Assembly (NCBI GenBank): GCA_021811225.1
Contig: JAJZPJ010000035.1
Span: forward strand, 1-17,057
From: Pseudomonadota bacterium
GTDB lineage: Bacteria > Pseudomonadota > Gammaproteobacteria > Burkholderiales > Rhodocyclaceae
Length of the DNA: 17,057 bases
Direction of reading: 5' to 3'
Made by a program: the position numbers and the translations under genes. The stretch's first letter is position 1. Every line of letters begins with the position of its first letter. This document shows positions 1 through 6,794 of this stretch, piece after piece. The notes under the pieces are model-generated. The model was given only the letters and a program-made list of their open reading frames with translations, made no database searches and was not told the origin of the DNA.

Positions 1-248
1 AACAGGAGGAATGGCAGGTCCTTTCTCGCCACAAAATTCGCTTGGGCGGCACGGCAGTAAAGCTCGGACGATTCTACTGACTGCTCAGTCGCCACCCAAG
101 GCAAAAAGGCGAGAAACCGGCGCAGCTGAGGGATTGACTCCTCAACGGCGTCAAAGAGGGCTGCTCCGTCCCCGGTGCGCGGCGGGCGCATCAGGAGGCG
201 TGCCGTCTCGATGGAGTCCGGAAGCTCAATGAGTACTGGTTCGATCAT
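1..248 (-). CDS. GNAT-family (RimJ/RimL-like) N-acetyltransferase, N-terminal part, cut by window edge
   Basis: Reading the reverse strand from position 248 gives an open frame of about 82 codons that leaves the window without a stop. It contains ETARLLMRPPRTGDGAALF and, further on, a stretch ending in ARKDLPFLL. This matches the first half of RimJ/RimL-type GNAT acetyltransferases, which transfer an acetyl group from acetyl-CoA to a protein N-terminus or a small amine. The acetyl-CoA binding loop would lie in the missing part, so activity cannot be judged. ATG at 246-248 puts the conserved ETxRLxLRP motif near residue 15; an in-frame ATG at 255-257 is the alternative. Neither has a clear Shine-Dalgarno sequence. 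The gene reads in the same direction as hisD but is separated from it by about 450 bases of repeat-rich sequence, so it is probably an independent unit. The family call is fairly safe; the substrate is unknown. Confidence 0.72.
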   Translation of the reverse strand, partial: MIEPVLIELPDSIETARLLMRPPRTGDGAALFDAVEESIPQLRRFLAFLPWVATEQSVESSELYCRAAQANFVARKDLPFLL

Positions 249-302
249 CGGTATCATCGTAGCAGCCAGTGGCTTCTTTGTTGTATGAATTGCTAAGTCT
301 GC

Positions 303-525
303 CGATGGCCGGCTACGACCATTCCCCTCTGCCCCGCCGAGCGGAAGGCCGCCGGACCTGGGCTGTCCGGCCGCGTTGTCTGAGCGCAGCGAGTTTAGCG
401 GCCGGCAGGGCTGGTGGCCTGGAGCGAGGGGAGCCGCAGGCCGGGGCAGCGGGGCGCGTTTCTTTGCTTACTTTCTTGTCGCGGGACAAGAAAGTGAGTC
501 GCCCGCCGGGGCGAGACCCGGCAAC
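303..525. repeat. Dispersed-repeat-like element with several inverted repeats
   Basis: The block contains an 8-base perfect inverted repeat (367-374 with 398-405) around a loop holding TCTGAGCGCAGCGAG, a 5-base pair (416-420 with 438-442), a strong stem-loop at 467-498, and a 6-base stem (505-510 with 517-522) around GCGAGA. The segment TTTCTTTGCTTACTTTC followed by a GACAAGAAAGTGAG return arm and GCCGGGGCGAGACCCGGC resembles, from memory, a non-coding repeat scattered through many beta- and gammaproteobacterial genomes and often mis-annotated as small hypothetical proteins. The boundaries are approximate. Copy number in the host genome cannot be seen from one window. Confidence 0.5.
467..498. 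repeat. Stem-loop, 14-base arms, inside the dispersed repeat
   Basis: The arms are CTTACTTTCTTGTC (467-480) and GACAAGAAAGTGAG (485-498), with a GCGG loop at 481-484. They pair along the whole length with one G-U/C-A position. The hairpin lacks a following T tract on either strand, so it is not a classical intrinsic terminator, though it could slow transcription or stabilise RNA 3' ends. It is the most regular structure in the spacer and a good marker for searching further copies. Confidence 0.7.
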
Positions 526-578
526 CGTCGCTGCCATCGACCCGCCTGCACCCATGAATCATCAGGGTTGGGAATGCT

Positions 579-638
579 CGTCGTTGCGAGCCGAAGGCGT
601 GGCAATCTCAGATCGCCACGCTGCGCTCGCGATGACGG
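579..638. repeat. Imperfect 60-base palindrome of the 'GTCATTGCGAGC...GGCAATCT' type
   Basis: The left arm starts CGTCGTTGCGAGC and ends TGGCAATCT; the right arm begins AGATCGCCACG and ends CGCGATGACGG. Reverse-complementing the right arm gives a close match to the left arm with a few substitutions and a small indel. Hairpins with this core are, from general knowledge, scattered between genes in many unrelated bacteria. It lies about 60 bases beyond the hisD stop on the transcribed side and could serve as the 3' end or an attenuating structure for the long operon. No T tract follows, so a terminator role is only inference. Confidence 0.6.
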
Positions 639-696
639 CATGAGGGTTCATGACCCGCGTGAATTCGGCCGCGCCGAAACAGGCGCCTCGCGACGA

Positions 697-1998
697 CTAT
701 GATTTGAAGCGCAGTTCGGCGGCCCGTGCATGCGCGCTCAGGCCCTCGCCTTCGGCCAGGGTGACGGCGATCGGTCCGAGCGTCCGGGCGCCGGTCGCGG
801 TCACTTCGATCAGGCTGCTGCGCTTCTGGAAATCATAGACCCCGAGCGGGCTGGAGAAGCGCGCGCTGCGCGAGGTCGGCAGCACGTGGTTGGGGCCGGC
901 GCAATAGTCGCCCAGCGATTCGCTGGCGTAATGACCGAGGAAGATCGCGCCGGCGTGGCGGATCCGGTCCGCCAGCTGGCGCGGCTCGGCCACCGCCAGT
1001 TCCAGGTGCTCGGGCGCGATGCGGTTGGCGAGGGTGCAGGCCTCTTCCAGGTCGCGCACCCGGATCAGGGCGCCGCGGCCTCCGAGCGAGGCCGAGATCA
1101 CCGCTCGCCGGGACATCGTCGGCAGCAGCTTTTCGATGCTGGCGGCGACCGCCGCGATGAATTCCGCTTCCGGGCAGAGCAGGATGGATTGCGCCAGCTC
1201 GTCGTGCTCGGCCTGGGCGAAGAGGTCCATCGCCACCCAGTCGGGATTGGCCGAGGCGTCGGCGATCACCAGCACCTCGGACGGTCCGGCCACCATGTCG
1301 ATGCCGACCACGCCGAAGACGCGGCGCTTGGCCGCGGCGACGTAGGCATTGCCCGGGCCGACGATCTTGTCCACCTGCGGAATCGTCTGGGTGCCGTGCG
1401 CCAGGGCGCCCACCGCCTGCGCCCCGCCGATCGCGAACACCCGGTCGACGCCGGCCAGGTGGGCCGCCGCCAGCACCAGCGGATTCCTCTCCCCACCCGG
1501 GCAGGGCACCACCATGATCAGTTCGCCGACGCCGGCCACCTTGGCCGGCAGGGCGTTCATCAGCACCGAACTGGGATAAGCCGCCCGTCCGCCCGGGACG
1601 TACAGACCGACGCGATCGAGCGGCGTCACCTTCTGGCCGAGCCGCGTGCCGTCCGCCTCGAGGTACTCCCAGGACTCCGCCCGCTGGCGCTGGTGGAAGT
1701 CCCTGATGCGGGCGGCGGCCTGCTCCAGCGCGTCGCGCTGCACCTGGGGCAGGCCTGCGAAAGCGGCGGCCAGCACCGCCCGCGACAGTTCCAGCTCGGC
1801 GACGCTGCCGGCCTCCTGCCGGTCGAAGCGGCGCGTGTACTCGAGCACCGCGGCATCGCCCCGGGAGCGGACGTCGGCGAGAATCTCGGCGACGGCCCGC
1901 TCGATCCGCTCGTCGGCCCCGCTCTCGATGGCGAGCAGACTATCGAGCTGCGCCAGGAAGTCCGGCGCGCGCGAGTCCAGTCGTTTGATCGCGCTCAC
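697..1998 (-). CDS. hisD: Histidinol dehydrogenase HisD
   Basis: HisD catalyses the last two steps of histidine synthesis, oxidising L-histidinol to L-histidine with two NAD+ and a zinc ion, in the cytoplasm. The 433-residue product has the usual family length. Visible hallmarks are VGLYVPGGRAAYPSSVLMNA near residue 130, KIVGPGNAYVAAAKR, IDMVAGPSEVLVIAD, the QAEHDELAQS block with metal/active-site residues, APEHLEL, and GDYCAGPNHVLPT near residue 360. I chose GTG at 1996-1998, which overlaps the hisG stop by four bases (GTGA) and gives the normal N-terminus. The frame is open for a further 116 codons upstream, but that stretch lies inside hisG. It is the last gene of the long minus-strand array; hisC, its usual next neighbour in betaproteobacteria, does not follow. 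Confidence 0.97.
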   Translation of the reverse strand: MSAIKRLDSRAPDFLAQLDSLLAIESGADERIERAVAEILADVRSRGDAAVLEYTRRFDRQEAGSVAELELSRAVLAAAFAGLPQVQRDALEQAAARIRDFHQRQRAESWEYLEADGTRLGQKVTPLDRVGLYVPGGRAAYPSSVLMNALPAKVAGVGELIMVVPCPGGERNPLVLAAAHLAGVDRVFAIGGAQAVGALAHGTQTIPQVDKIVGPGNAYVAAAKRRVFGVVGIDMVAGPSEVLVIADASANPDWVAMDLFAQAEHDELAQSILLCPEAEFIAAVAASIEKLLPTMSRRAVISASLGGRGALIRVRDLEEACTLANRIAPEHLELAVAEPRQLADRIRHAGAIFLGHYASESLGDYCAGPNHVLPTSRSARFSSPLGVYDFQKRSSLIEVTATGARTLGPIAVTLAEGEGLSAHARAAELRFKS

Positions 1999-2636
1999 CC
2001 CACCGCTCCCGCGAAGGCATCGAGCAGCGGCTGCAGAATCCCGCGCTTCATCTTCAGCGCCGCCTGATTGACGATCAGACGCGAGGAGATATCCAGGATC
2101 TCCTCGACCACGACCAGATTGTTGGCTCTCAAGGTGTTGCCGCTGGAGACCAGGTCGACGATGGCGTCGGCCAACCCGACCAGCGGGGCGAGCTCCATCG
2201 AACCGTAGAGCCTGATCAGGTCGACATGGACGCCCTTGTCGGCGAAGTGCTCGCGCGCCGTGTGGATGTACTTGGTCGCGACCGAGAGCCTGGCGCCGCG
2301 CTTGACCGCCTGCTGGTAGTCGAAGCCGGCGGGGACGGCGACGCACATCCGGCAGCGGGCGATCTTCAGGTCCAGCGGCTGGTAGAGGCCGGCGCCGCCG
2401 TGCTCCAGCAGCACGTCCTTGCCGGCGATGCCGACATCCGCAGCGCCGTACTGGACGTAGGTCGGCGTATCGGAAGCGCGCACGATGACGACGCGCACCT
2501 CGGGCCGGTTGGTCGCGATGATCAGCTTGCGCGAGGACTCCGGGTTCTCCTGCGGCACGATGCCGGCCGCCGCCAGGAGCGGCAGCGTTTCCTCGAAGAT
2601 GCGGCCCTTCGACAGGGCGATGGTGATGCCGTTCAC
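1995..2636 (-). CDS. hisG: ATP phosphoribosyltransferase, short catalytic form HisG(S)
   Basis: HisG condenses ATP with PRPP to phosphoribosyl-ATP, the first and feedback-controlled step of histidine synthesis. The 213-residue protein begins NGITIALSKGRIFEETLPLL and carries the PRPP-binding segment DAIVDLVSSGNTLRANN at about 157-173, after AADVGIAGKDVLLEHG. It lacks the C-terminal regulatory domain of the roughly 300-residue long form, so it belongs to the short class, which works as a hetero-octamer with the HisRS-like protein HisZ. No hisZ is in this window. The start is GTG at 2634-2636, with only a weak ribosome-binding site, 32 bases after the murA stop. The final codons overlap hisD by four bases, suggesting translational coupling. 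Confidence 0.97.
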   Translation of the reverse strand: MNGITIALSKGRIFEETLPLLAAAGIVPQENPESSRKLIIATNRPEVRVVIVRASDTPTYVQYGAADVGIAGKDVLLEHGGAGLYQPLDLKIARCRMCVAVPAGFDYQQAVKRGARLSVATKYIHTAREHFADKGVHVDLIRLYGSMELAPLVGLADAIVDLVSSGNTLRANNLVVVEEILDISSRLIVNQAALKMKRGILQPLLDAFAGAVG

Positions 2637-2668
2637 GGTGGGCTCGCTATCCGCGCAAAACGCCGATT

Positions 2669-3940
2669 CTACCGCAGCCGACGGACGCGGGCGCCCAGCG
2701 CGCCGAGCTTCTGCTCCAGGCGTTCGTAGCCGCGGTCGAGATGGTAGATGCGCTCGATCAGCGTCTCGCCTTGAGCCACCAGCCCGGCGATGACCAGGCT
2801 GGCCGAGGCGCGCAGATCGGTGGCCATCACCGTGGCGCCGTCCAGCCGCTCCACGCCCCGGACCACCGCGGTGTTGCCGTCGATCTTGATGTCGGCGCCC
2901 AGGCGGATCAGTTCGACGGCGTGCATGAAGCGGTTCTCGAAGATCGTCTCGCGGATCACCGCGGTGCCCTCCGCCAGCGCATTCATCGCCATGAACTGCG
3001 CCTGCATGTCGGTCGGAAAGGCGGGATAAGGCGAGGTGCGCAGGCTCACCGCGACGAGCTTCTTCGGCGCCTTGAGGGCGATGGTCCCCTCGCCCGCCGT
3101 CAGCTCGCAGCCGGCCTCAATCAGTTTGTCGAGCACCGCGTCGAGGCCGCCGGTCGGCGCGCCGGAAAGACGGATGCTGCCGCCGGTGGCCGCCGCCGCG
3201 CACAGATAGGTGCCGGTCTCGATGCGATCGGGCATGATCCTATGGGTCGCGCCGTGCATCCTGGCGACGCCGCGGATGCGGATCACGTCGCTGCCCGCCC
3301 CGGAAATCCGCGCACCCATTTTCACCAGACAGTCGGCCAGATCGACCACCTCGGGTTCGCGCGCGGCGTTCTCGATCACCGTTTCGCCCTCGGCCAGACA
3401 GGCGGCCATCATCAGATTCTCGGTGCCGGTCACGGTCACCATGTCGGTGAATAATCTGGCGCCCGAGAGGCGCACGCTGCCGTCCTTTTGCCGCGGCGCC
3501 CTGGCGATCACGTAGCCGTGCTCGACGCCGACCTCGGCGCCCATCGCCGCGAGCCCCTTGATGTGCTGATCCACCGGCCGGGCGCCGATGGCGCAACCGC
3601 CGGGCAAGCTGACCTTCGCCTGGCCGGCGCGCGCCACCAGCGGCCCCAGCACCAGGATCGCGGCGCGCATGGTCTTGACCTGCTCGTAGGGCGCCACCGG
3701 ATTGTCCAGGCGGGAGGCGTCCAGCGTCACCGCGTCGCCCTCGCGCGCGACCCCGACGCCCATCTGCGCCAGCAGGCCGAGCATGGTATCGACGTCGTTG
3801 AGATCCGGCACGTTCATCAGGGTCAGCGGCTCGCGGCTCAGCAGGGCGGCGCAGAGCAGCGGCAGGGCGGCGTTCTTGGCGCCGGAGATGGTCGCCTCGC
3901 CGGCGAGCGGCACGCCGCCTTCGATCAACAGCTTGTCCAT
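2669..3940 (-). CDS. murA: UDP-N-acetylglucosamine 1-carboxyvinyltransferase MurA
   Basis: MurA transfers enolpyruvate from PEP to UDP-GlcNAc, the first committed cytoplasmic step of peptidoglycan synthesis and the target of fosfomycin. The 423-residue protein has typical length and opens MDKLLIEGGVPLAGEATISG followed by AKNAALPLL, with the catalytic Lys-Asn pair at 22-23. The fosfomycin-reactive cysteine is present at about residue 116 in LPGGCAIGARPVDQH, so the protein should be sensitive rather than of the Cys-to-Asp resistant type. RIMPDRIETGTYL and FPTDMQAQFMA are further family blocks. ATG at 3938-3940 lies 10 bases after the ibaG stop. The ibaG-murA adjacency is also found in E. coli. 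In this window murA is followed by hisG at 32 bases, so cell-wall and histidine genes probably share a transcript. Confidence 0.98.
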   Translation of the reverse strand: MDKLLIEGGVPLAGEATISGAKNAALPLLCAALLSREPLTLMNVPDLNDVDTMLGLLAQMGVGVAREGDAVTLDASRLDNPVAPYEQVKTMRAAILVLGPLVARAGQAKVSLPGGCAIGARPVDQHIKGLAAMGAEVGVEHGYVIARAPRQKDGSVRLSGARLFTDMVTVTGTENLMMAACLAEGETVIENAAREPEVVDLADCLVKMGARISGAGSDVIRIRGVARMHGATHRIMPDRIETGTYLCAAAATGGSIRLSGAPTGGLDAVLDKLIEAGCELTAGEGTIALKAPKKLVAVSLRTSPYPAFPTDMQAQFMAMNALAEGTAVIRETIFENRFMHAVELIRLGADIKIDGNTAVVRGVERLDGATVMATDLRASASLVIAGLVAQGETLIERIYHLDRGYERLEQKLGALGARVRRLR

Positions 3941-3950
3941 GAGCCCCGGC

Positions 3951-4187
3951 CTATTTCCGCCATTCCCCGGGGGTCAAGGTCTGCATCGACAGGGCGTGCA
4001 GCTCGCCCGAGTCGAGCTTGTCCTTGATGATCTGGTACACCCGCTGCTGGCGCTTGACCCGGTTCATGCCCTCGAATTCGGCGCTGACGATCAGCGCCGC
4101 GAAATGCTGGCCGTCGCCGTCGATCGACAGGTGCTCGCAGGACAGGCCCTGATTGATCCAGGCCTCGATTTGTTTGGGATCCAGCAT
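3951..4187 (-). CDS. ibaG: BolA-family protein IbaG
   Basis: This 78-residue protein is a complete small BolA/YrbA-type protein. It begins MLDPKQIEAWINQGLSCEHL and ends with LHALSMQTLTPGEW, the C-terminal block with the family's conserved histidine. GEFEGMNRVKRQ-like residues in the middle (here AEFEGMNRVKRQQRVYQII) form the helix-turn-helix-like face of the fold. IbaG proteins bind a [2Fe-2S] cluster with monothiol glutaredoxins and are linked to acid stress and envelope integrity. The start is well fixed by AAGGAGG (4193-4199) five bases upstream of ATG, and this site overlaps the stop codon of the preceding permease gene. Its position just before murA matches E. coli and favours IbaG over BolA itself. 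Confidence 0.93.
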   Translation of the reverse strand: MLDPKQIEAWINQGLSCEHLSIDGDGQHFAALIVSAEFEGMNRVKRQQRVYQIIKDKLDSGELHALSMQTLTPGEWRK

Positions 4188-4192
4188 GATGG

Positions 4193-4199
4193 CCTCCTT
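4193..4199 (-). promoter_or_regulatory. Strong ribosome-binding site for ibaG
   Basis: On the reverse strand AAGGAGG ends five bases before the ibaG ATG and begins inside the permease gene's TAA stop region. It is one of the two strongest Shine-Dalgarno matches in the window and fixes the ibaG start, suggesting ibaG is translated more strongly than its neighbours. Confidence 0.75.
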
Positions 4200-4953
4200 A
4201 ATTTCTCAGTTTGTAGCCGCGCTTCAACATGGCCAGGGTGAGCGCCGTGAGCAGCGCGAAGCAGGTGCCGACGATGGCCAGACTGGTCCACGGCGAGACG
4301 TCGGAGATCCCGAAAAAGCCGCGGCGGAAGCCGTCGATCATGTAGAAGATCGGGTTGAAGTGCGACACCTGCTGCCAGAACGGCGGCAAGGAATGAATCG
4401 AATAGAACACCCCGGAGAGAAAGGTCAGCGGCATGATCAGAAAATTCTGGAAGGCCGCCAGTTGGTCGAACTTGTCCGCCCAGATGCCGGCGATGACGCC
4501 GAGGCTGCCCATGATGCCGCCGCCCAATGCGGCAAAGACCAGGACCCACAGCACGTTGTCGAACGCGAGCGGCGCGAAGGCCAAGGTCGCCAGCAACACG
4601 CCCAGGCCGACGACCAGGCCGCGGGCCACCGCCGCCAGGACGTAGGCGGCGTAAAACTCGCGGTAGGAGATCGGCGGCAGCAGCACGAAGATGATGTTGC
4701 CGGTGACCTTGGACTGGATCAGGGAAGAGGAGGAATTGGCGAAGGCGTTTTGCAGCACCGACATCATCACCAGCCCGGGCACCAGGAAAGCCGTATAGCT
4801 CACCCGGCCATAGACCAGGACGTGGCTCTCCAGCACATGGGAAAAGATCATCAGATAGAGCAGCGCCGTCACCACCGGTGCGGCGACGGTCTGGGTCGCC
4901 ACCTTCCAGAAGCGCAGTATCTCCTTGTAGAACAGCGTGCGAAAGCCGCTCAT
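4198..4953 (-). CDS. ABC-2 type transporter permease (YadH-like)
   Basis: The 251-residue protein is an inner-membrane permease of the ABC-2 class, with about six hydrophobic segments and FLVPGLVMMSVLQNAFANSS after the second, a pattern seen in YadH and in polysaccharide or drug exporters. Later blocks MPLTFLSGVFYSIHSLPPFW and HFNPIFYMIDGFRRGFFG are typical of the family. It should form a dimer with the ATPase encoded just upstream, whose last codons overlap its ATG by four bases (ATGA). The substrate is unknown. Its constant place in the mla-ibaG-murA array suggests an envelope role, but this is association only. The E. coli gene name yadH is a family resemblance, so I leave the symbol empty. 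Confidence 0.9.
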   Translation of the reverse strand: MSGFRTLFYKEILRFWKVATQTVAAPVVTALLYLMIFSHVLESHVLVYGRVSYTAFLVPGLVMMSVLQNAFANSSSSLIQSKVTGNIIFVLLPPISYREFYAAYVLAAVARGLVVGLGVLLATLAFAPLAFDNVLWVLVFAALGGGIMGSLGVIAGIWADKFDQLAAFQNFLIMPLTFLSGVFYSIHSLPPFWQQVSHFNPIFYMIDGFRRGFFGISDVSPWTSLAIVGTCFALLTALTLAMLKRGYKLRN

Positions 4954-5864
4954 CGCATCCCACCCCGCTCACCCTGCATCACCCGGATGAAGACTTCCTC
5001 CAGGTCCGGCTTGCCGATCTCCAGATTCTCCAGGCAGCAGCCGGCGGCGCTCAGCTGCGCCAGGATCGGCGCGACCTCCTCGAAATGCTGGAAGGCCAGC
5101 GACCAGACGCCGTCGTGCAAGGCGGCGCGCGCTTTGATCCCCGGCGGCAGGCTCGCCCCCGGCGCCAGGCGCAGGCGCAGCGTATGGCTGGAAAAGCGCT
5201 GCAGGAGATTGGCGGTGGTATCGAGGGCGACGACGCGGCCGGCCTGGAGCATGGCGATGCGGGTGCACAGGCTCTCCGCCTCTTCCAGGTAATGGGTGGT
5301 CAGCACGATGGTGTGGCCGTCCCGGTTCAGGCGGCGGATGAACTGCCACAGCGTCTGGCGCAGCTCGACGTCGACCCCGGCGGTGGGCTCGTCGAGCACG
5401 ATCACCGGCGGACGGTGCACCAGCGCCTGGGCCACCAGCACGCGCCGCTTCATGCCGCCGGACAGGGTGCGCATGTTGGCATTGGCCTTGGCGGTGAGGT
5501 CGAGATTGGCGAGGATCTCGTCGATCCAGTCGTCGTTGTCGCGGATGCCGAAATAGCCCGACTGGATTTTCAGGGTCTCGCGTACCGTGAAGAAGGGATC
5601 GAAGACCAATTCCTGGGGCACCACGCCGAGTTGGCGCCGGGCATTGCGATAGTCGGCGACGACGTCGCAGCCCATCACCTCGATCTTGCCGTCATCGGTC
5701 CGGACCAGCCCCGCCAGCGCCGAAATCAAGGTGGTCTTGCCGGCACCGTTGGGGCCGAGCAGGCCGAAGAATTCCCCTTGCGCCACCTCCAGATCGACGC
5801 CGGCGAGCGCCGTCACCGCACCGAAGCGCTTGGCAACCCGATCGACGCGCAGTGCGGGGGGCAT
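4950..5864 (-). CDS. ABC transporter ATP-binding protein (YadG-like), partner of the ABC-2 permease
   Basis: The 304-residue protein energises the ABC-2 permease encoded directly downstream. Its nucleotide-binding domain has Walker A GPNGAGKT at 37-44, a Q-loop in VVPQELVFDP (81-90), the signature LSGGMKRR at 134-141, Walker B VIVLDEP at 154-160 and the switch histidine in TTHYLEEAE. About 80 residues after the core form the C-terminal extension common in ABC-2 exporter ATPases. ATG at 5862-5864 follows the mlaB stop by four bases; an AAGGA lies directly against it, so spacing is poor and translation may depend on coupling. It is distinct from MlaF, which serves the MlaE permease. The transported substrate cannot be inferred from the sequence. 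Confidence 0.93.
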   Translation of the reverse strand: MPPALRVDRVAKRFGAVTALAGVDLEVAQGEFFGLLGPNGAGKTTLISALAGLVRTDDGKIEVMGCDVVADYRNARRQLGVVPQELVFDPFFTVRETLKIQSGYFGIRDNDDWIDEILANLDLTAKANANMRTLSGGMKRRVLVAQALVHRPPVIVLDEPTAGVDVELRQTLWQFIRRLNRDGHTIVLTTHYLEEAESLCTRIAMLQAGRVVALDTTANLLQRFSSHTLRLRLAPGASLPPGIKARAALHDGVWSLAFQHFEEVAPILAQLSAAGCCLENLEIGKPDLEEVFIRVMQGERGGMR

Positions 5865-5868
5865 TCCT

Positions 5869-6150
5869 TCAGACGAGCGGCAACAGCTCGACGACGCCGT
5901 AGACCTCGGCCAGGCTGAGCAGATCCTTCGGCGGATGGCTGATACGGACGGTCTTGCCCCGGCGCTGCGCTTCGCGCAGCCAGCCGAAGATGACCGCGAT
6001 GCCCGAGGAGTCGACCGCCGTCACCGCCGCGAGATCGAATACCGCCCCGTCTTCGCCGATGCAGGCGTTGCCCTCCGCCAGCAGCGCGGTCGCGCCGGGA
6101 AGCGTCATGGCGCCGGACACCTCGAGACGGTCTTCGGTCTTGCGGATCAT
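5869..6150 (-). CDS. mlaB: STAS-domain subunit MlaB of the Mla lipid transporter
   Basis: MlaB is the small cytoplasmic STAS protein that binds and stabilises the MlaF ATPase in the MlaFEDB complex. This product has 93 residues, close to the E. coli length. The STAS core is FDLAAVTAVDSSGIAVIFGW at about 38-57; the serine after VD sits where E. coli MlaB has the threonine needed for interaction with MlaF. The end GVVELLPLV corresponds to the final helix. The ATG overlaps the mlaC stop by four bases (ATGA). Position after mlaC and in an otherwise complete mla set makes MlaB far more likely than an anti-sigma factor antagonist, the other common role for a lone STAS domain. Confidence 0.92.
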   Translation of the reverse strand: MIRKTEDRLEVSGAMTLPGATALLAEGNACIGEDGAVFDLAAVTAVDSSGIAVIFGWLREAQRRGKTVRISHPPKDLLSLAEVYGVVELLPLV

Positions 6151-6770
6151 TTTCCCGCCGCGTCGGAGCGGTTCTTCGCCTCCAGGGTTTTGATCAGACC
6201 CTCGATGCCGCCCCGGCGCACCTCGGAGGCGAAGGATTCGCGATAATTGATGACCAGGCTGATGCCGTCGACCTCGATGTCATACACCTTCCAGCCCTGC
6301 GGCAGCTTCTCCAGGTAGTAATCGAGCGGAATCGGCCGGCTCCCGGACTGGCTGATCTGGGTCTGCACCTTGACGTCGGTGGCGCCGGGTTTCATCTTGA
6401 ACGGCTTGAACTCGATGACCTGGCTCTTGTATTCGTTCAGGGCGCTGGAGTAGGTGCGCACCAGCAGCGTCCGGAACTGGTCGGCCAGCGTTTTCTGCTG
6501 CTCGGGCGTGGCTTTGCGCCAGTCCCGTCCCAGGGATAACTGGGTCATGCGGGTGAAGTCGAAGTGCGGCAGCACCTTGGTCTCGACCAGACCGATCGCC
6601 TTCTGGTGGTTGCCGGACTGGATGTCCTTGTCCTTGCGGACGATCGCCAGCACTTCATTGGTGACATTCTTGACCAGCACGTCGGGAGGCGTGTCCGGCG
6701 TCAGCGCTTGCGCCCCGGCGAGGTTGGGCAGAAGCAGCGATAAGGTCGTCAGCAGTACGAGAAACTTCAT
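6147..6770 (-). CDS. mlaC: Periplasmic phospholipid-binding protein MlaC (Ttg2D family)
   Basis: MlaC carries phospholipids across the periplasm between the outer-membrane MlaA-porin complex and the inner-membrane MlaFEDB complex. The 207-residue precursor starts with a Sec signal peptide (MKFLVLLTTLSLLLPNLAGA) and a likely cleavage after AGA at about residue 20. The mature part has FDFTRMTQLSLGRDWRKATP, a hallmark of the family, then LLVRTYSSALNEY and the C-terminal WKVYDIEVDGISLVINYRESF. ATG at 6768-6770 lies 24 bases after the mlaA stop, and the end overlaps mlaB by four bases. Length and motifs are normal. Confidence 0.96.
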   Translation of the reverse strand: MKFLVLLTTLSLLLPNLAGAQALTPDTPPDVLVKNVTNEVLAIVRKDKDIQSGNHQKAIGLVETKVLPHFDFTRMTQLSLGRDWRKATPEQQKTLADQFRTLLVRTYSSALNEYKSQVIEFKPFKMKPGATDVKVQTQISQSGSRPIPLDYYLEKLPQGWKVYDIEVDGISLVINYRESFASEVRRGGIEGLIKTLEAKNRSDAAGK

Positions 6771-6794
6771 GTGGGATCCCTGTAGAAAAAGACG

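Larger units (their letters stand above)
249..696. other. Gene-free, repeat-rich spacer between the acetyltransferase gene and hisD
   Basis: I find no convincing gene here on either strand. Open frames exist but run through hairpin repeats, have arginine/proline-rich translations and match no family I recognise. The spacer holds a dispersed-repeat-like block (about 303-525) with several inverted repeats, and a separate roughly 60-base hairpin (579-638). A spacer this long is out of character with the neighbouring operon, where gaps are at most about 35 bases. It probably contains the end of the hisD transcript and the start of the acetyltransferase transcript, but I see no good promoter. Confidence 0.6.

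Noticed and set aside
11..232. 73-codon plus-strand ORF preceded by AGGAGG-like sequence
   Set aside because: The apparent ribosome-binding site touches the ATG, the product is Arg/Pro-rich, and the opposite strand encodes a clear acetyltransferase segment.
467..522. Intrinsic terminator
   Set aside because: The hairpins are strong, but no T tract follows on either strand, so I list them only as repeats.
269..702. Overlapping small ORFs in the hisD-acetyltransferase spacer on both strands
   Set aside because: They run through the inverted repeats and encode Arg/Pro/Ala-rich sequence typical of mistranslated repeats.
730..2067. 445-codon open frame on the plus strand
   Set aside because: It lies antisense to hisD and the end of hisG; its translation is rich in Arg, His, Asp and Gly with no family blocks, as expected for a shadow frame in GC-rich DNA.
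1999..2346. Upstream extension of the hisD frame
   Set aside because: The added 116 residues overlap hisG and have no HisD similarity; the GTG at 1998 gives the family length and start.
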